A DNA stretch of 64,000 nucleotides from Mucilaginibacter aquariorum (GTDB lineage: Bacteria > Bacteroidota > Bacteroidia > Sphingobacteriales > Sphingobacteriaceae), in contig NZ_JANHOH010000001.1 of the NCBI RefSeq assembly GCF_024498135.1, forward strand, positions 2,356,001 to 2,420,000, given 5' to 3'. Numbering within the stretch: the first letter of the stretch is position 1; every line of letters begins with the position of its first letter. The notes under the pieces are model-generated. The model searched no databases and had not been told where the DNA came from. It was given only the letters and a program-made list of their open reading frames with translations. Below are positions 50,140 to 58,577 of the stretch, piece by piece. The position numbers and the translations under genes are program-made.

Positions 50140-50718
50140 ATGAAAACGAACTTTTTTGAAAATATCGCCAAGCTGAACGCCCCCGGCATTTGGACGATTG
50201 GCATCCAAAACGATGAGAACGGCGATTTTACCGTATCGGCATTATACGCACCATTTAAGTCAAACGACCCTGCCACAAAAATGATTGTCCCCCTTATTCA
50301 TCGGGGAAAGGCCACGGATATGGACGAGGGATTTTTTGAAGCCACTGTAACACAGGTGGAAAGTTTAAAAGGGCTTTACAGCAACATTAAAGCGGTAACT
50401 GCAAGTGTGGAAGCTGCGAATAAAAAGGTAACGCAGGGCAACAAACCCCAACCCGGTAAACAGGCCAATGGCAACCCCGACGAAATCGAGGCAGGAGAAC
50501 CCAAAATAAGCGCCGAGGAAAAGAAAAAAGCCTATACCGATGCCATCAGGAAAGTGGTGGAACTGAACGATGCCTGCAAATATGAGGACGCCCTGAATAT
50601 TCTGCCATCGGTAGAAGATTATCCCGAGAAAAAAGAGGAACTGGAAAAAAGAAAGGCCGACCTGACCCGCAAGGCAGCGCAGTACAAACAGGCATTACAA
50701 TTATTTGAACAATCTTAA
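50140..50718 (+). CDS. PRTRC system protein E
   Basis: The 192-residue protein has MKTNFFENIAKLNAPGIWTI, YAPFKSNDPATKMIVPLIHR and a C-terminal helical hairpin (EKKEELEKRKADLTRKAAQY). The N-terminal domain and its neighbours mark PRTRC protein E. The region 110-145 is Pro/Gly/Glu-rich and probably flexible. The PRTRC module (ParB-related, ThiF-related cassette) is of unknown function and lies on plasmids and elements. Confidence 0.88.
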   Translation: MKTNFFENIAKLNAPGIWTIGIQNDENGDFTVSALYAPFKSNDPATKMIVPLIHRGKATDMDEGFFEATVTQVESLKGLYSNIKAVTASVEAANKKVTQGNKPQPGKQANGNPDEIEAGEPKISAEEKKKAYTDAIRKVVELNDACKYEDALNILPSVEDYPEKKEELEKRKADLTRKAAQYKQALQLFEQS

Positions 50719-50729
50719 AATCTAAGGCC

Positions 50730-50948
50730 ATGCTACAGACCACGCATTTAGAAAGGATTTTTATCCATAAAGAGAACGGGCAGGAAGTCCGTTTGACCGA
50801 CCCCAACGACCGCATGAACCCTGATGCTGTACTTAATTTCTATACCGGTACTTACCCCATCCTTACCAACGCCCGTATTGTCGGGCCTGAAATCAAAAAC
50901 GATGAGGTGCAGTACCGCTTTGAAAGCACTATGGGTACAAAAGGCTAA
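50730..50948 (+). CDS. PRTRC system protein C
   Basis: The 72-residue protein has FIHKENGQEVRLTDPNDRMN and LNFYTGTYPILTNARIVGPE, the usual pattern of PRTRC protein C, with QYRFESTMGTKG at the end. It follows protein E by 11 bases. Confidence 0.9.
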   Translation: MLQTTHLERIFIHKENGQEVRLTDPNDRMNPDAVLNFYTGTYPILTNARIVGPEIKNDEVQYRFESTMGTKG

Positions 50949-50958
50949 AAACAAGTGT

Positions 50959-51135
50959 ATGAAACGGACAAAATCAGACCGCAAATTAACCATCATAGAG
51001 GAGGGAAAACAATGGCAGCTACATCAGTTATTCGGGGAGTTCATTCAGCTGTTAGACCGCCTGCCCGATGCAAGGCAGGTACAGGCAAACGTGCTCAGAA
51101 GCGCACCGCCCGAGCGCACGGTAATGGTTTTTTAA
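50959..51135 (+). CDS. Small helical protein of the PRTRC region
   Basis: The 58-residue frame MKRTKSDRKLTIIEEGKQWQ ends in SAPPERTVMVF. It lies 10 bases after protein C and its amphipathic pattern looks real. The same DNA in the other frame (the supposed start of the next protein) reads as low-quality sequence, so I call this frame instead. Confidence 0.6.
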   Translation: MKRTKSDRKLTIIEEGKQWQLHQLFGEFIQLLDRLPDARQVQANVLRSAPPERTVMVF

Positions 51136-51191
51136 GTCATTCTTTCAGCAGCTTTCACGCTTTACCGTTCACCGATTTTAACCGGAGTGAA

Positions 51192-52121
51192 ATGGAATTT
51201 TTTGGATCGCTTAAAAACTTTTGCAGGCTGCACAATTGGGATGCCCCTGATGTTTCAGGTTTACCGTTCCCGCAGAATATCGCAAAAGTAATGGCCGAGT
51301 TATCGGGAAGAAACTTCAATGGCGCAGCCTGTATGCTTTTACAGGATAAGGGCAAGCCCGCCAAACTGGCGACCGTCAAAACTTTTGACACACAATACCG
51401 CCTGTACTATATACCTGTGCGCCCCTTTTGGAAAATGAAAAACAACCCGAAGCAGCAGGCGCAATACCATTTGACAAGGGCGGTTTTTTCCTACCTGTAC
51501 AATACTGTGGATATTCCCTATTTCCGTGAACCCTGCTATTTGGACAACACCTATGATGCGCTTGAAAACTGGATAGCAGAAGTTGCAGGGGAAGAAATTG
51601 AAGACGATGAGGACAAAGCGTTTCGGCAAAGGCAGTTCAATGATTTTAAGGTCATGCAAAAAGCGGGAGATGCTTTACTACCTGAAATAAAACAGGCAGT
51701 AAGTTTGACCGACTGGCAACAGCTATTGGAAGAATTTAAAGCACAGGATAAATGGGAAAGCAGTTTTTGCGAGGTAGTTACCGAAATCTATAAACTGGCA
51801 GTTGATTATCCCCAAAGAAATATCAGGACTTCGATGCACTACGACCTTGTGGAAACCGATGGCGGGGACATGATCTATTGGGAAAATTACCTCTCCTTTT
51901 ACTGGAGTGGTGAGGACAGCCTGAACGAAATGCTGTTTGACATGGTGAACAGTGAACTACAGGAAATGGGTTACCAGGAAGAACCGATGGCCATTCAGTG
52001 GTACGATACCACGGTGGAAAAAGTACACTATGATTTTGATTTTGAAACGAGGCTGTTTTGGTTGCTTAACGAACTGACAGCCCTGCTAAACGATATGGAT
52101 TATGAAGAACCTGACAAATAA
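51192..52121 (+). CDS. PRTRC system protein F-like
   Basis: The 309-residue protein begins MEFFGSLKNFCRLHNWDAPD and contains YRLYYIPVRPFWKMKNNPKQ, YLYNTVDIPYFREPCYLDNT and YDLVETDGGDMIYWENYL. The order in the cassette (after protein C, before B) fits PRTRC protein F. An upstream frame is open to 50955 but overlaps the small gene at 50959; the true start may be a little before 51192, as SFHALPFTDFNRSE reads as coding. Confidence 0.75.
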   Translation: MEFFGSLKNFCRLHNWDAPDVSGLPFPQNIAKVMAELSGRNFNGAACMLLQDKGKPAKLATVKTFDTQYRLYYIPVRPFWKMKNNPKQQAQYHLTRAVFSYLYNTVDIPYFREPCYLDNTYDALENWIAEVAGEEIEDDEDKAFRQRQFNDFKVMQKAGDALLPEIKQAVSLTDWQQLLEEFKAQDKWESSFCEVVTEIYKLAVDYPQRNIRTSMHYDLVETDGGDMIYWENYLSFYWSGEDSLNEMLFDMVNSELQEMGYQEEPMAIQWYDTTVEKVHYDFDFETRLFWLLNELTALLNDMDYEEPDK

Positions 52122-52827
52122 TTTCAGCAGCAGCTACCAGCCTGTGAAAGCCCTGCTGATTTACAACAAACAAACGGAGGAAGCGGAACATAACAGCATC
52201 TACGTGGAAAGTTACGACATCGGAAAATTTGGTAACCCGATTAACGCACACCCCCTGACCGTGAAAGAAACACTGGCATTGAGCGGGATATTCCAAACGG
52301 CACAGGAACTCAAAACAGGTTTCCTGCGCTGCAAAGGGTTAATGCCCAATAAGGTGCTATATGTCAATCCCGAAAAGGGCGGTTATGCGGTTTGGTACAC
52401 ACCACCACGGGAGGTGCCATTGTTCTTTTCGGGCAGCCTCGGCATCAAATCAGGCAGGGGAAAAGTTCCTGCAATGATTTGGAGGGCGGACAGGGAAAGC
52501 CTCGCCATTTATGCAATGAAATGCAACCGAAAACCTATGGAAAAAACCATCCTTTACCATGCCCCGTTTTTTAATATCTATTGCGATGGGAAAGTGTGCA
52601 TGGGTAATGTGCGCATTGACATCGGGCAGGAAACCCGTTTGGAGGATTTTATGGAGCAATGGGAAAAATATTTTTGGAACAGCTATTTCAGCCATTTGAT
52701 GAACGACCATAACCCCGTAACCGAAAATATTGTCCAAATATGGAAAACCCAAATAAGCAGCGACAGGGCTTTTCCCTGCCAAGTGCTGAAACCGACAAGA
52801 TACACCCTTAAAAACCTGTTTGTATGA
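52102..52827 (+). CDS. PRTRC system protein B
   Basis: The 241-residue protein has NAHPLTVKETLALSGIFQTA, LYVNPEKGGYAVWYTPPREV and FFSGSLGIKSGRGKVPAMIW, typical of PRTRC protein B. It overlaps the previous gene by 20 bases and the ThiF gene by ATGA (52824-52827), so the set is translated as one unit. Confidence 0.9.
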   Translation: MKNLTNNFSSSYQPVKALLIYNKQTEEAEHNSIYVESYDIGKFGNPINAHPLTVKETLALSGIFQTAQELKTGFLRCKGLMPNKVLYVNPEKGGYAVWYTPPREVPLFFSGSLGIKSGRGKVPAMIWRADRESLAIYAMKCNRKPMEKTILYHAPFFNIYCDGKVCMGNVRIDIGQETRLEDFMEQWEKYFWNSYFSHLMNDHNPVTENIVQIWKTQISSDRAFPCQVLKPTRYTLKNLFV

Positions 52828-53648
52828 AAACCAAGAAACTGAAAGCGGTAAAACCCGCTGCGCATATCGCAGCAAAAACCTTACTAACGCCTTATAACCC
52901 GATTATCGTAAACCTGATTGGTGCAGGGGGAACTGGCAGCCAGTTCCTGACCGCATTGGCAAGGATGAACCATGCGCTGATTGCGCTAAACCATCCGGGC
53001 CTCATGGTGCGGGTGTTTGATGACGATACGGTAGAACCCGCCAACTTAGGAAGGCAGCTTTTTACCTCGGCAGAAATCGGGCAGAATAAGGCCGTGGCGT
53101 TGATAAACCGCATTAACCTGTTTTTCGGCACGAACTGGAAAGCCGTACCTGAAAAATATACAGAGGAAACGCTGAAAACTCAACCCGATTACTGGCTTGC
53201 TGAACTGACCATATCCTGCGTCGATACCGTTGCCGCTCGTTTTGAGATTGCGGAAATATTGACCAAACTTTATAAAAGCAGGATGCACGCCCATCACCAT
53301 CCCTTATACTGGATGGATTTTGGCAATAGCAAAGAAACAGGGCAGGTAATCCTTTCCACCGTTTCAGAAGTTTCGCAGCCCGAATCAAAAAAGTTTGCGC
53401 TTAAAGGCAGGCTGCCGATGGTGACCGAGGAATTTAAGGAACTACTGGAAAACTCCGAAGCTAATGACAACACTCCAAGCTGTTCTTTGGCCGAAGCCCT
53501 GACCAAACAGGATTTATTTATTAATTCGACACTCGCCAATTTAGGGGCATCATTATTATGGCAGCTATTCAGGGAAGGCATATTATTGAACAGGGGATTT
53601 TTTCTCAACCTCAGAGATTTCAGGACAATACCACTCAAGGTGGCCTAA
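52824..53648 (+). CDS. PRTRC ThiF family (E1-like) protein
   Basis: The 274-residue protein has the ThiF/E1 nucleotide site VNLIGAGGTGSQFLTALARM, VRVFDDDTVEPANLGRQLF, and a SCVDTVAARFEIAE segment. The catalytic-cysteine area is not as in canonical E1. The protein adenylates a carboxyl end or binds ATP in other systems. No JAB-type PRTRC A protein and no ParB-type protein lie in this window. Confidence 0.92.
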   Translation: MKTKKLKAVKPAAHIAAKTLLTPYNPIIVNLIGAGGTGSQFLTALARMNHALIALNHPGLMVRVFDDDTVEPANLGRQLFTSAEIGQNKAVALINRINLFFGTNWKAVPEKYTEETLKTQPDYWLAELTISCVDTVAARFEIAEILTKLYKSRMHAHHHPLYWMDFGNSKETGQVILSTVSEVSQPESKKFALKGRLPMVTEEFKELLENSEANDNTPSCSLAEALTKQDLFINSTLANLGASLLWQLFREGILLNRGFFLNLRDFRTIPLKVA

Positions 53649-53658
53649 TCAGCAGCCC

Positions 53659-53859
53659 ATGAAAATTAAAGATTTAGACGGAAAAGAAATAGCAGTGGCG
53701 GATTTGGCTTTGGCGCTAATGCAGGCTGATGATTACCGGCATTACAGGCTGAGCAATCCGTCCCCGCACCAATTGTATTTATATAAATATTGGGAAGATA
53801 TTTATCAAAAACTATTATCATTGAACTGCGAAAAACAACAGGGAAAGAAACAGGCATGA
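53659..53859 (+). CDS. Small protein of unknown function
   Basis: The 66-residue protein has IKDLDGKEIAVADLALALMQ and YLYKYWEDIYQKLLSLNCEK. Its stop overlaps the macro-domain start by ATGA (53856-53859). It has no known family but is translated with the macro-domain gene. Confidence 0.7.
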   Translation: MKIKDLDGKEIAVADLALALMQADDYRHYRLSNPSPHQLYLYKYWEDIYQKLLSLNCEKQQGKKQA

Positions 53860-54323
53860 TACGGTACACCACAGGCAATATAATGGATTCAAGCGCAGAG
53901 GCATTGGTCAATACCGTCAACACGGTCGGCGTTATGGGAAAAGGGATTGCCCTGCAATTCAAACAAACCTTTCCCCATAACTTTGATGTTTACAAACAAA
54001 CCTGCCAAAGCGGTCAATTCACTACAGGCAAAATACTAGCAGTAAAGGATAGCGACCTGCTTTTAGGTGAAAGACTTATTATTAACCTGCCGACAAAACA
54101 ACACTGGAAAATGCCCTCTACTTATGAATATGTGGAAAGCGGGCTAATCGCTTTACTGGCGTATCTTAAAGAAAACCCTATAAAAAGCTTGGCTATGCCT
54201 GCATTGGGCTGTGGAAACGGTGGTTTGGATTGGTTAAAGGTAAAGCCAATGATCGAGCGCCATTTGAGCGAACCCGATATGGCCATATGGGTTTATGAAC
54301 CTCAAAAGAAAGGGGCGGTCTGA
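53856..54323 (+). CDS. Macro-domain protein (DarG-like)
   Basis: The 155-residue protein has MIRYTTGNIMDSSAEALVNT and NTVGVMGKGIALQFKQTF, plus ALGCGNGGLDWLKVKPMI: an ADP-ribose-binding macro domain of the DarG/ADP-ribosyl hydrolase type. The C-terminal DarG extension and a DarT toxin partner are absent, so it is a stand-alone macro protein on the element. Overlaps with both neighbours (ATGA and TGATG) show operon expression. Confidence 0.92.
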   Translation: MIRYTTGNIMDSSAEALVNTVNTVGVMGKGIALQFKQTFPHNFDVYKQTCQSGQFTTGKILAVKDSDLLLGERLIINLPTKQHWKMPSTYEYVESGLIALLAYLKENPIKSLAMPALGCGNGGLDWLKVKPMIERHLSEPDMAIWVYEPQKKGAV

Positions 54324-54685
54324 TGGAAATCTTCCGGTTAATTATAGCAGGTGGCAGGGATTTTTCAGATTACCAGTTACTACAAAAAAAGGCCGATGTC
54401 ATGTTATCGTCCAAACGCTTTTCTCACACCATAGAGATCGTATCGGGTAAGGCTAAGGGAGCCGATACGTTGGGAGAGCAATATGCTAAAGCCAACGGCT
54501 TTGCAGTCAAAGAATTTCCCGCTGATTGGCAAATTGGAAAATCAGCAGGTTACGTCCGCAATTCGGAAATGGCGACCTATGCCGATGCGTGTATATGTTT
54601 TTGGAACGGTAAATCCAAAGGGACTAAACACATGATAGATTTAGCAACTGCGAAAGGCATCCCCTTACGTGTAATTCACTATTGA
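54323..54685 (+). CDS. DUF2493 (SLOG-like) protein
   Basis: The 120-residue protein has LIIAGGRDFSDYQLLQKKAD, IVSGKAKGADTLGEQYAKAN, GYVRNSEMATYADACICFWN and KGTKHMIDLATAKG, the DUF2493/YspA-like SLOG pattern of nucleotide-ligand-binding proteins. Last gene in the PRTRC unit; it starts within the macro-domain stop codon. Confidence 0.92.
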   Translation: MEIFRLIIAGGRDFSDYQLLQKKADVMLSSKRFSHTIEIVSGKAKGADTLGEQYAKANGFAVKEFPADWQIGKSAGYVRNSEMATYADACICFWNGKSKGTKHMIDLATAKGIPLRVIHY

Positions 54686-54698
54686 TAAATCGCCCGGC

Positions 54699-54771
54699 GG
54701 GCGGGCATTCGCCCGCCCCGTTTCGCCCCGTGTTTTCGTAGGGTCAATGCTTTGGCTGAAAACACGGGGCG
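54699..54771. repeat. Two GC-rich inverted repeats after the PRTRC unit
   Basis: GGGCGGGC (54699-54706) pairs with GCCCGCCC (54711-54718). Then CGCCCCGTGTTTTC (54724-54737) has its perfect reverse complement at 54758-54771, with a 20-base loop. No strong T-run follows. Such repeats resemble transfer origins or element ends; either is unproven. The adjacent gene-less stretch to 54928 has nothing more. Confidence 0.55.
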
Positions 54772-54928
54772 GTCCATTGCCGACGATATTTTGGTTATTC
54801 TTGATTTTCTTAAATTGTTTTATCGATTGCTTTCGCGATAGCTTTCGTCATCGCTATTGTTTACAGGATTGCCTTGTATACAACTAATTGTCGGCAGTAT
54901 GCTTATCGGAGATGAGCAGATTACGGCC

Positions 54929-55189
54929 TTAATCAAAGCCTTCACTAAAAAATTCTGCCGGCGTTACGCCTAAAGCCTTAATGATCCTGAGGAGATTTTT
55001 ATAATTGATGTTGCCGCCAAGCTCCGCCCGGCGCAGCAGTATCCTTCCTATATTATTTCTGTAAGCAAATTTTTCGTAATGGTCATGACCACCCTTCAGC
55101 CTTAAAGTTTTAATTCGGTTACCCAATTTTTTAAGCGCATCGACCTCGGGGTCATTGCCTTCAATGATGTTAAGCTGGTTTGAAATCAT
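54929..55189 (-). CDS. XRE-like helix-turn-helix protein
   Basis: The 86-residue protein has LKKLGNRIKTLRLKGGHDHY, FAYRNNIGRILLRRAELGGN and INYKNLLRIIKALGVTPAEF, the XRE pattern in which the second helix is replaced by an unusual stretch. The start at 55189 (MISNQLN) drops three residues of an earlier possible start. It probably regulates a nearby element gene. Confidence 0.82.
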   Translation of the reverse strand: MISNQLNIIEGNDPEVDALKKLGNRIKTLRLKGGHDHYEKFAYRNNIGRILLRRAELGGNINYKNLLRIIKALGVTPAEFFSEGFD

Positions 55190-55274
55190 AGCGGGCAAAT
55201 TAGTTTATGGCTCGGACTTCCGGTACTCCTTTAATGCGGTTTCTTTTATGAACATTTTTTAGATTTGATACCTG

Positions 55275-55345
55275 AGCGGACTCTGCCGCTTTTGTGATAA
55301 GGTTTAGCTTGAGAAGTCCCGGCGGCGAGCGTTCGGGACTTTTCT
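55275..55345 (+). terminator. Two hairpins between the regulator and the NHEJ locus
   Basis: AGCGG-ACTCTG-CCGCT-TTT (55275-55293) and AGTCCCG (55315-55321) with CGGGACT (55334-55340) followed by TTTCT. They insulate the ligD region from upstream transcription. Confidence 0.55.
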
Positions 55346-55455
55346 ATTTCAGAATGAATCGCCTGGCTATTGTTTTTAGAAGGATAATTCTTTAGTTAAT
55401 GGTTAAAACCATCTGTTGTGTGCATTGTTTATCAGGTACATCTAAAAATAACACT

Positions 55456-55623
55456 ATGGCAACAAGAGGATCTAAAGTGGAGAGAAACTCTGTATCAGAG
55501 CAACCACATGAATTAAATTACGAAGCAAGGAAAACCGGAACCAGCGCTGAGAAAGTTGAATCTGCAAAAAAATCCGCAGGCAGCAATCAGCGAAGCGCAG
55601 TGGAAAAAAACTTAAAAAAATAA
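55456..55623 (+). CDS. DUF3606-like small protein
   Basis: The 55-residue protein has SEQPHELNYEARKTGTSAEK and VESAKKSAGSNQRSAVEKNL, close to DUF3606. Such small basic proteins are found in many Bacteroidota genomes; the function is unknown. A weak hairpin follows before ligD. I take ATG 55456, since the upstream frame looks random. Confidence 0.75.
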   Translation: MATRGSKVERNSVSEQPHELNYEARKTGTSAEKVESAKKSAGSNQRSAVEKNLKK

Positions 55624-55641
55624 GATCAACGAATGCTAAAT

Positions 55642-55661
55642 GCAGCCCCGAAAGGGGCTTT
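55642..55661 (+). terminator. Short hairpin directly before ligD
   Basis: AGCCCC-GAAA-GGGGCT followed by TTT (55644-55661). It lies in front of the ligD start and speaks for the ATG at 55669 rather than one at 55633. Confidence 0.45.
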
Positions 55662-55668
55662 GCTGTCT

Positions 55669-58329
55669 ATGGCGGAATTGGAACAATACAAAGCTAAGCG
55701 GAATTTTAAAAAGACCGCGGAACCTGCCGGAGGACAACCGGGTACGGATAAGCTGTTGTTTGTCGTTCAAAAGCATGACGCCTCCCATTTACATTACGAT
55801 TTCCGCCTGGAGGTTAAAGGCGTTCTGAAAAGCTGGGCTGTGCCTCGGGGGCCTTCCATGGACCCCGAAGAGCGGCGTTTGGCCATGCCTGTCGAAGATC
55901 ATCCCTATGATTACAAGGATTTTGAAGGCATTATTCCTCAAGGCCAGTACGGCGGCGGTACAGTGATCGTCTGGGATGAGGGATGGTACGAACCTGCAGT
56001 AGATGATAAGTTAAAAGATAAAGCAGCCAAAGAACATTGGATGATGTCCAATTATTACAAGAACGCCCTGAAGATCACGCTGCACGGCCATAAACTCAAG
56101 GGCGATTTTATCCTCATCAAATTTAAAGAAGACAAATACGAAGGCGGCTGGCGGCTCATCAAAGCAGATGACCGGTACGCCACAAAAGAAGATATCCTGA
56201 AAAAAGACAAATCCGTCAAATCCAAACTGACCATCGAACAGATGGCCGAAAAGGAAGGCGCTGAGATCTGGAACAGCAGCCGCGAACAAAAGGTGGCCAC
56301 CAAAGACAAGCCAGCGGAGCCGGAACCGCAAAGGAATATAAACGACCTCAAAAAGCAGGGCATCAAAAAAGCCATGCCCAAATCCGTCAAACCTATGCTT
56401 TGCACCCTGACCAAAGAGGTTGTGCCGGACGAAGGCTACCTCTATGAGGTAAAATGGGACGGCTACCGCATCATTTCCTACACCGAAAAGAAAAAGGTCC
56501 GCATGGATTCCCGAAGTGCGCTCGATTATACCAAAAAATACCCGCCGGTAGCCAAAGCCCTGAAGGAACTGGGCCATGATGCCGTATTGGACGGGGAAGT
56601 GGTCGTATTCAATGAGGACGGGAAACCCGATTTTGATGCGCTTCAAACCTTTAACGGTCATGAGACGCCCATCAATTATTGCGTATTCGATATCCTTTGG
56701 CTCGATGGCTACAGTTTAATGCACCTGGCATTAACTGAACGCAAAGCCATCCTGGAAGAACTCACCCGGGATAATGAGGTACTCCGCTTTAGTACGTCAT
56801 TCGACGACGGTGAAGCTTTGTACCAGCAGGCGCTCGACCTAGACCTGGAGGGCATCGTCGCGAAGCGTAAGGACAGTGAGTACGTTCCGGACGCCCGCGA
56901 CAACCGCTGGCTGAAAACGCCCACCCGCAAGCGGCAGGAATTTGTGATTGGCGGCTGGGCCGAATCCGATAAATCACGTGCCTTCCGCTCGCTTTTATTT
57001 GGCGCTTACAACGCCAACAGCGAATTCGAATGGATCGGCCGCTCGGGGGGCGGCTACAAACAAAGCGAAATGCCAGGCATCCTGGCCCAGTTACAAAACC
57101 TGGAGCGTGATAAATCGCCTTTTGTCAACAAAGTGCTGGACACCAAGGGCGCGAAGACGCATTGGGTCAAACCTGAGCTGGTGGCCAATTTTGAATTCGC
57201 TACCTGGACCAAGACCGGCCGCATCCGCAAACCCGCTACTTTCCTCGGCTTCCGTAAGGACAAAAAAGCCGATCAGGTTGTAAGAGAAGTGCCGCTCAGC
57301 GATGCGCAGGAAGAAGCGATCAAAGCGGATGAACCAGCAGCAATTGAAATAACCCAATCAAAGGCAACAACAACCGATGCGGACAGCAACTGGCCGAAGA
57401 TCGAAGGTAAAAAGATCAATTCCGAACGGGAGTTTGAATTTGCCGGCCAGACGGTCACCATGAATAATATCGGGCAGGAACTCTGGCGCGGCATCACCAA
57501 GGCCCGGCTGATCACCTATTACCACCAGATCTCCGCTTATATCCTGCCGCACCTGAAGGATCGCCCACTATCCCTGCACATCAAGCAGGACGGTGCCAAC
57601 GCCCCCGGCTTTTATATCAAAGACATGGATGGCAGGCAGCCCGATTACCTCGATATATTCAGCGATCAGCGACGGCATAAAAAGAGAGGCAAACGCGACC
57701 GGATCGATTATGCCGTCTGCAATAACGAAGCCGCGCTCCTCTATCTCATCAATTTGGGCAATATCGACCTGAACCCCTGGAGCTCAACTATCAATAACCC
57801 ACTGGAGCCGGACTTTATCAGCATTGATCTCGATCCGTCCGATGGAGACTTCGGCAAGGCCATCAAAACGGCGCAGGCAGCTAAAAAGATATTCGACCAG
57901 TCCAAGCTGCAAAGCGTGGTCAAAACCTCCGGTAAAACCGGCATGCACCTGTTCCTGCCTTGCCAGGGTTTTAATTACCCTCAGGCAAGGACATTAGCTG
58001 AAAAACTCTGCGACAAGATCGCACAACAAATACCTGATATCGCCACGACCGAGGTCACCATCAGCCATCGGGGCGAAAAACTCTTCGTCGATCCCAGTCA
58101 GAATGATTACGCCGATACGCTAGCTGCTTCTTATTCTGTCCGACCCTACAAGCATCCGACCGTTTCCACCCCGCTGAACTGGAAAGAGGTGAAAGACAAC
58201 TTAGATCCCGGCAAATTTACCATGGATAGCCTGCCGGAGCGCCTGGAAAAAAAAGGCGATCTTTTTGAAAACCTGCGAAATGTAAAATGGCGCAGTTCCA
58301 ATTCGAAGATTTTAAAGGGCTTATTATGA
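55669..58329 (+). CDS. ligD: DNA ligase D (phosphoesterase, ligase, polymerase)
   Basis: The 886-residue protein has a 3'-phosphoesterase (FVVQKHDASHLHYDFRLEVK; YDYKDFEGIIPQGQYGGGTV), an ATP-dependent ligase (nucleotidyl lysine K262 in YEVKWDGYR; DGEVVVFN; GIVAKRKDSEY) and a primase-polymerase (catalytic DxD at D720/D722 in SIDLDPSDGDF; SVVKTSGKTGMHLFL; SVRPYKHPTVSTPLNW). It repairs double-strand breaks with Ku. The polymerase RxPDGxxG motif is changed to IKQDGANAPGFY, but the catalytic aspartates stay. Confidence 0.97.
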   Translation: MAELEQYKAKRNFKKTAEPAGGQPGTDKLLFVVQKHDASHLHYDFRLEVKGVLKSWAVPRGPSMDPEERRLAMPVEDHPYDYKDFEGIIPQGQYGGGTVIVWDEGWYEPAVDDKLKDKAAKEHWMMSNYYKNALKITLHGHKLKGDFILIKFKEDKYEGGWRLIKADDRYATKEDILKKDKSVKSKLTIEQMAEKEGAEIWNSSREQKVATKDKPAEPEPQRNINDLKKQGIKKAMPKSVKPMLCTLTKEVVPDEGYLYEVKWDGYRIISYTEKKKVRMDSRSALDYTKKYPPVAKALKELGHDAVLDGEVVVFNEDGKPDFDALQTFNGHETPINYCVFDILWLDGYSLMHLALTERKAILEELTRDNEVLRFSTSFDDGEALYQQALDLDLEGIVAKRKDSEYVPDARDNRWLKTPTRKRQEFVIGGWAESDKSRAFRSLLFGAYNANSEFEWIGRSGGGYKQSEMPGILAQLQNLERDKSPFVNKVLDTKGAKTHWVKPELVANFEFATWTKTGRIRKPATFLGFRKDKKADQVVREVPLSDAQEEAIKADEPAAIEITQSKATTTDADSNWPKIEGKKINSEREFEFAGQTVTMNNIGQELWRGITKARLITYYHQISAYILPHLKDRPLSLHIKQDGANAPGFYIKDMDGRQPDYLDIFSDQRRHKKRGKRDRIDYAVCNNEAALLYLINLGNIDLNPWSSTINNPLEPDFISIDLDPSDGDFGKAIKTAQAAKKIFDQSKLQSVVKTSGKTGMHLFLPCQGFNYPQARTLAEKLCDKIAQQIPDIATTEVTISHRGEKLFVDPSQNDYADTLAASYSVRPYKHPTVSTPLNWKEVKDNLDPGKFTMDSLPERLEKKGDLFENLRNVKWRSSNSKILKGLL

Positions 58330-58577
58330 AAATTGGCGCCGAACTACTAAAGGTCTTAAACAAGACCTACGCGCCGGACGAATACGTCAGCCTAAAATTC
58401 GGACGAAATCATCTGGTTTTTAAAACCGATGAACACGGCCGTCCAGTGATGCTGTTTATTGGCCAGGCAGACGAGAATGGAAGGATCAAAGGTGAACGTT
58501 TTACCCGTAATATCTTAACTGACGCGCAAGGCAAGATCATTAAAGACCACTGGGATAATAAAGATAAGACGGCATGA
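58326..58577 (+). CDS. Small protein coupled to both ligases
   Basis: The 83-residue protein has MKIGAELLKVLNKTYAPDEY, GRNHLVFKTDEHGRPVMLFI and GERFTRNILTDAQGKIIKDH. Its start overlaps the ligD stop (ATGA 58326-58329) and its stop overlaps the next start (ATGA 58574-58577). This tight linkage suggests it works with the end-joining ligases. No family is known to me. Confidence 0.8.
   Translation: MKIGAELLKVLNKTYAPDEYVSLKFGRNHLVFKTDEHGRPVMLFIGQADENGRIKGERFTRNILTDAQGKIIKDHWDNKDKTA

Noticed and set aside
56011-56661. 216-codon minus-strand frame
   Set aside because: Antisense shadow of ligD; Phe/Val/Leu-rich low-quality sequence arising from the ligase codon pattern.
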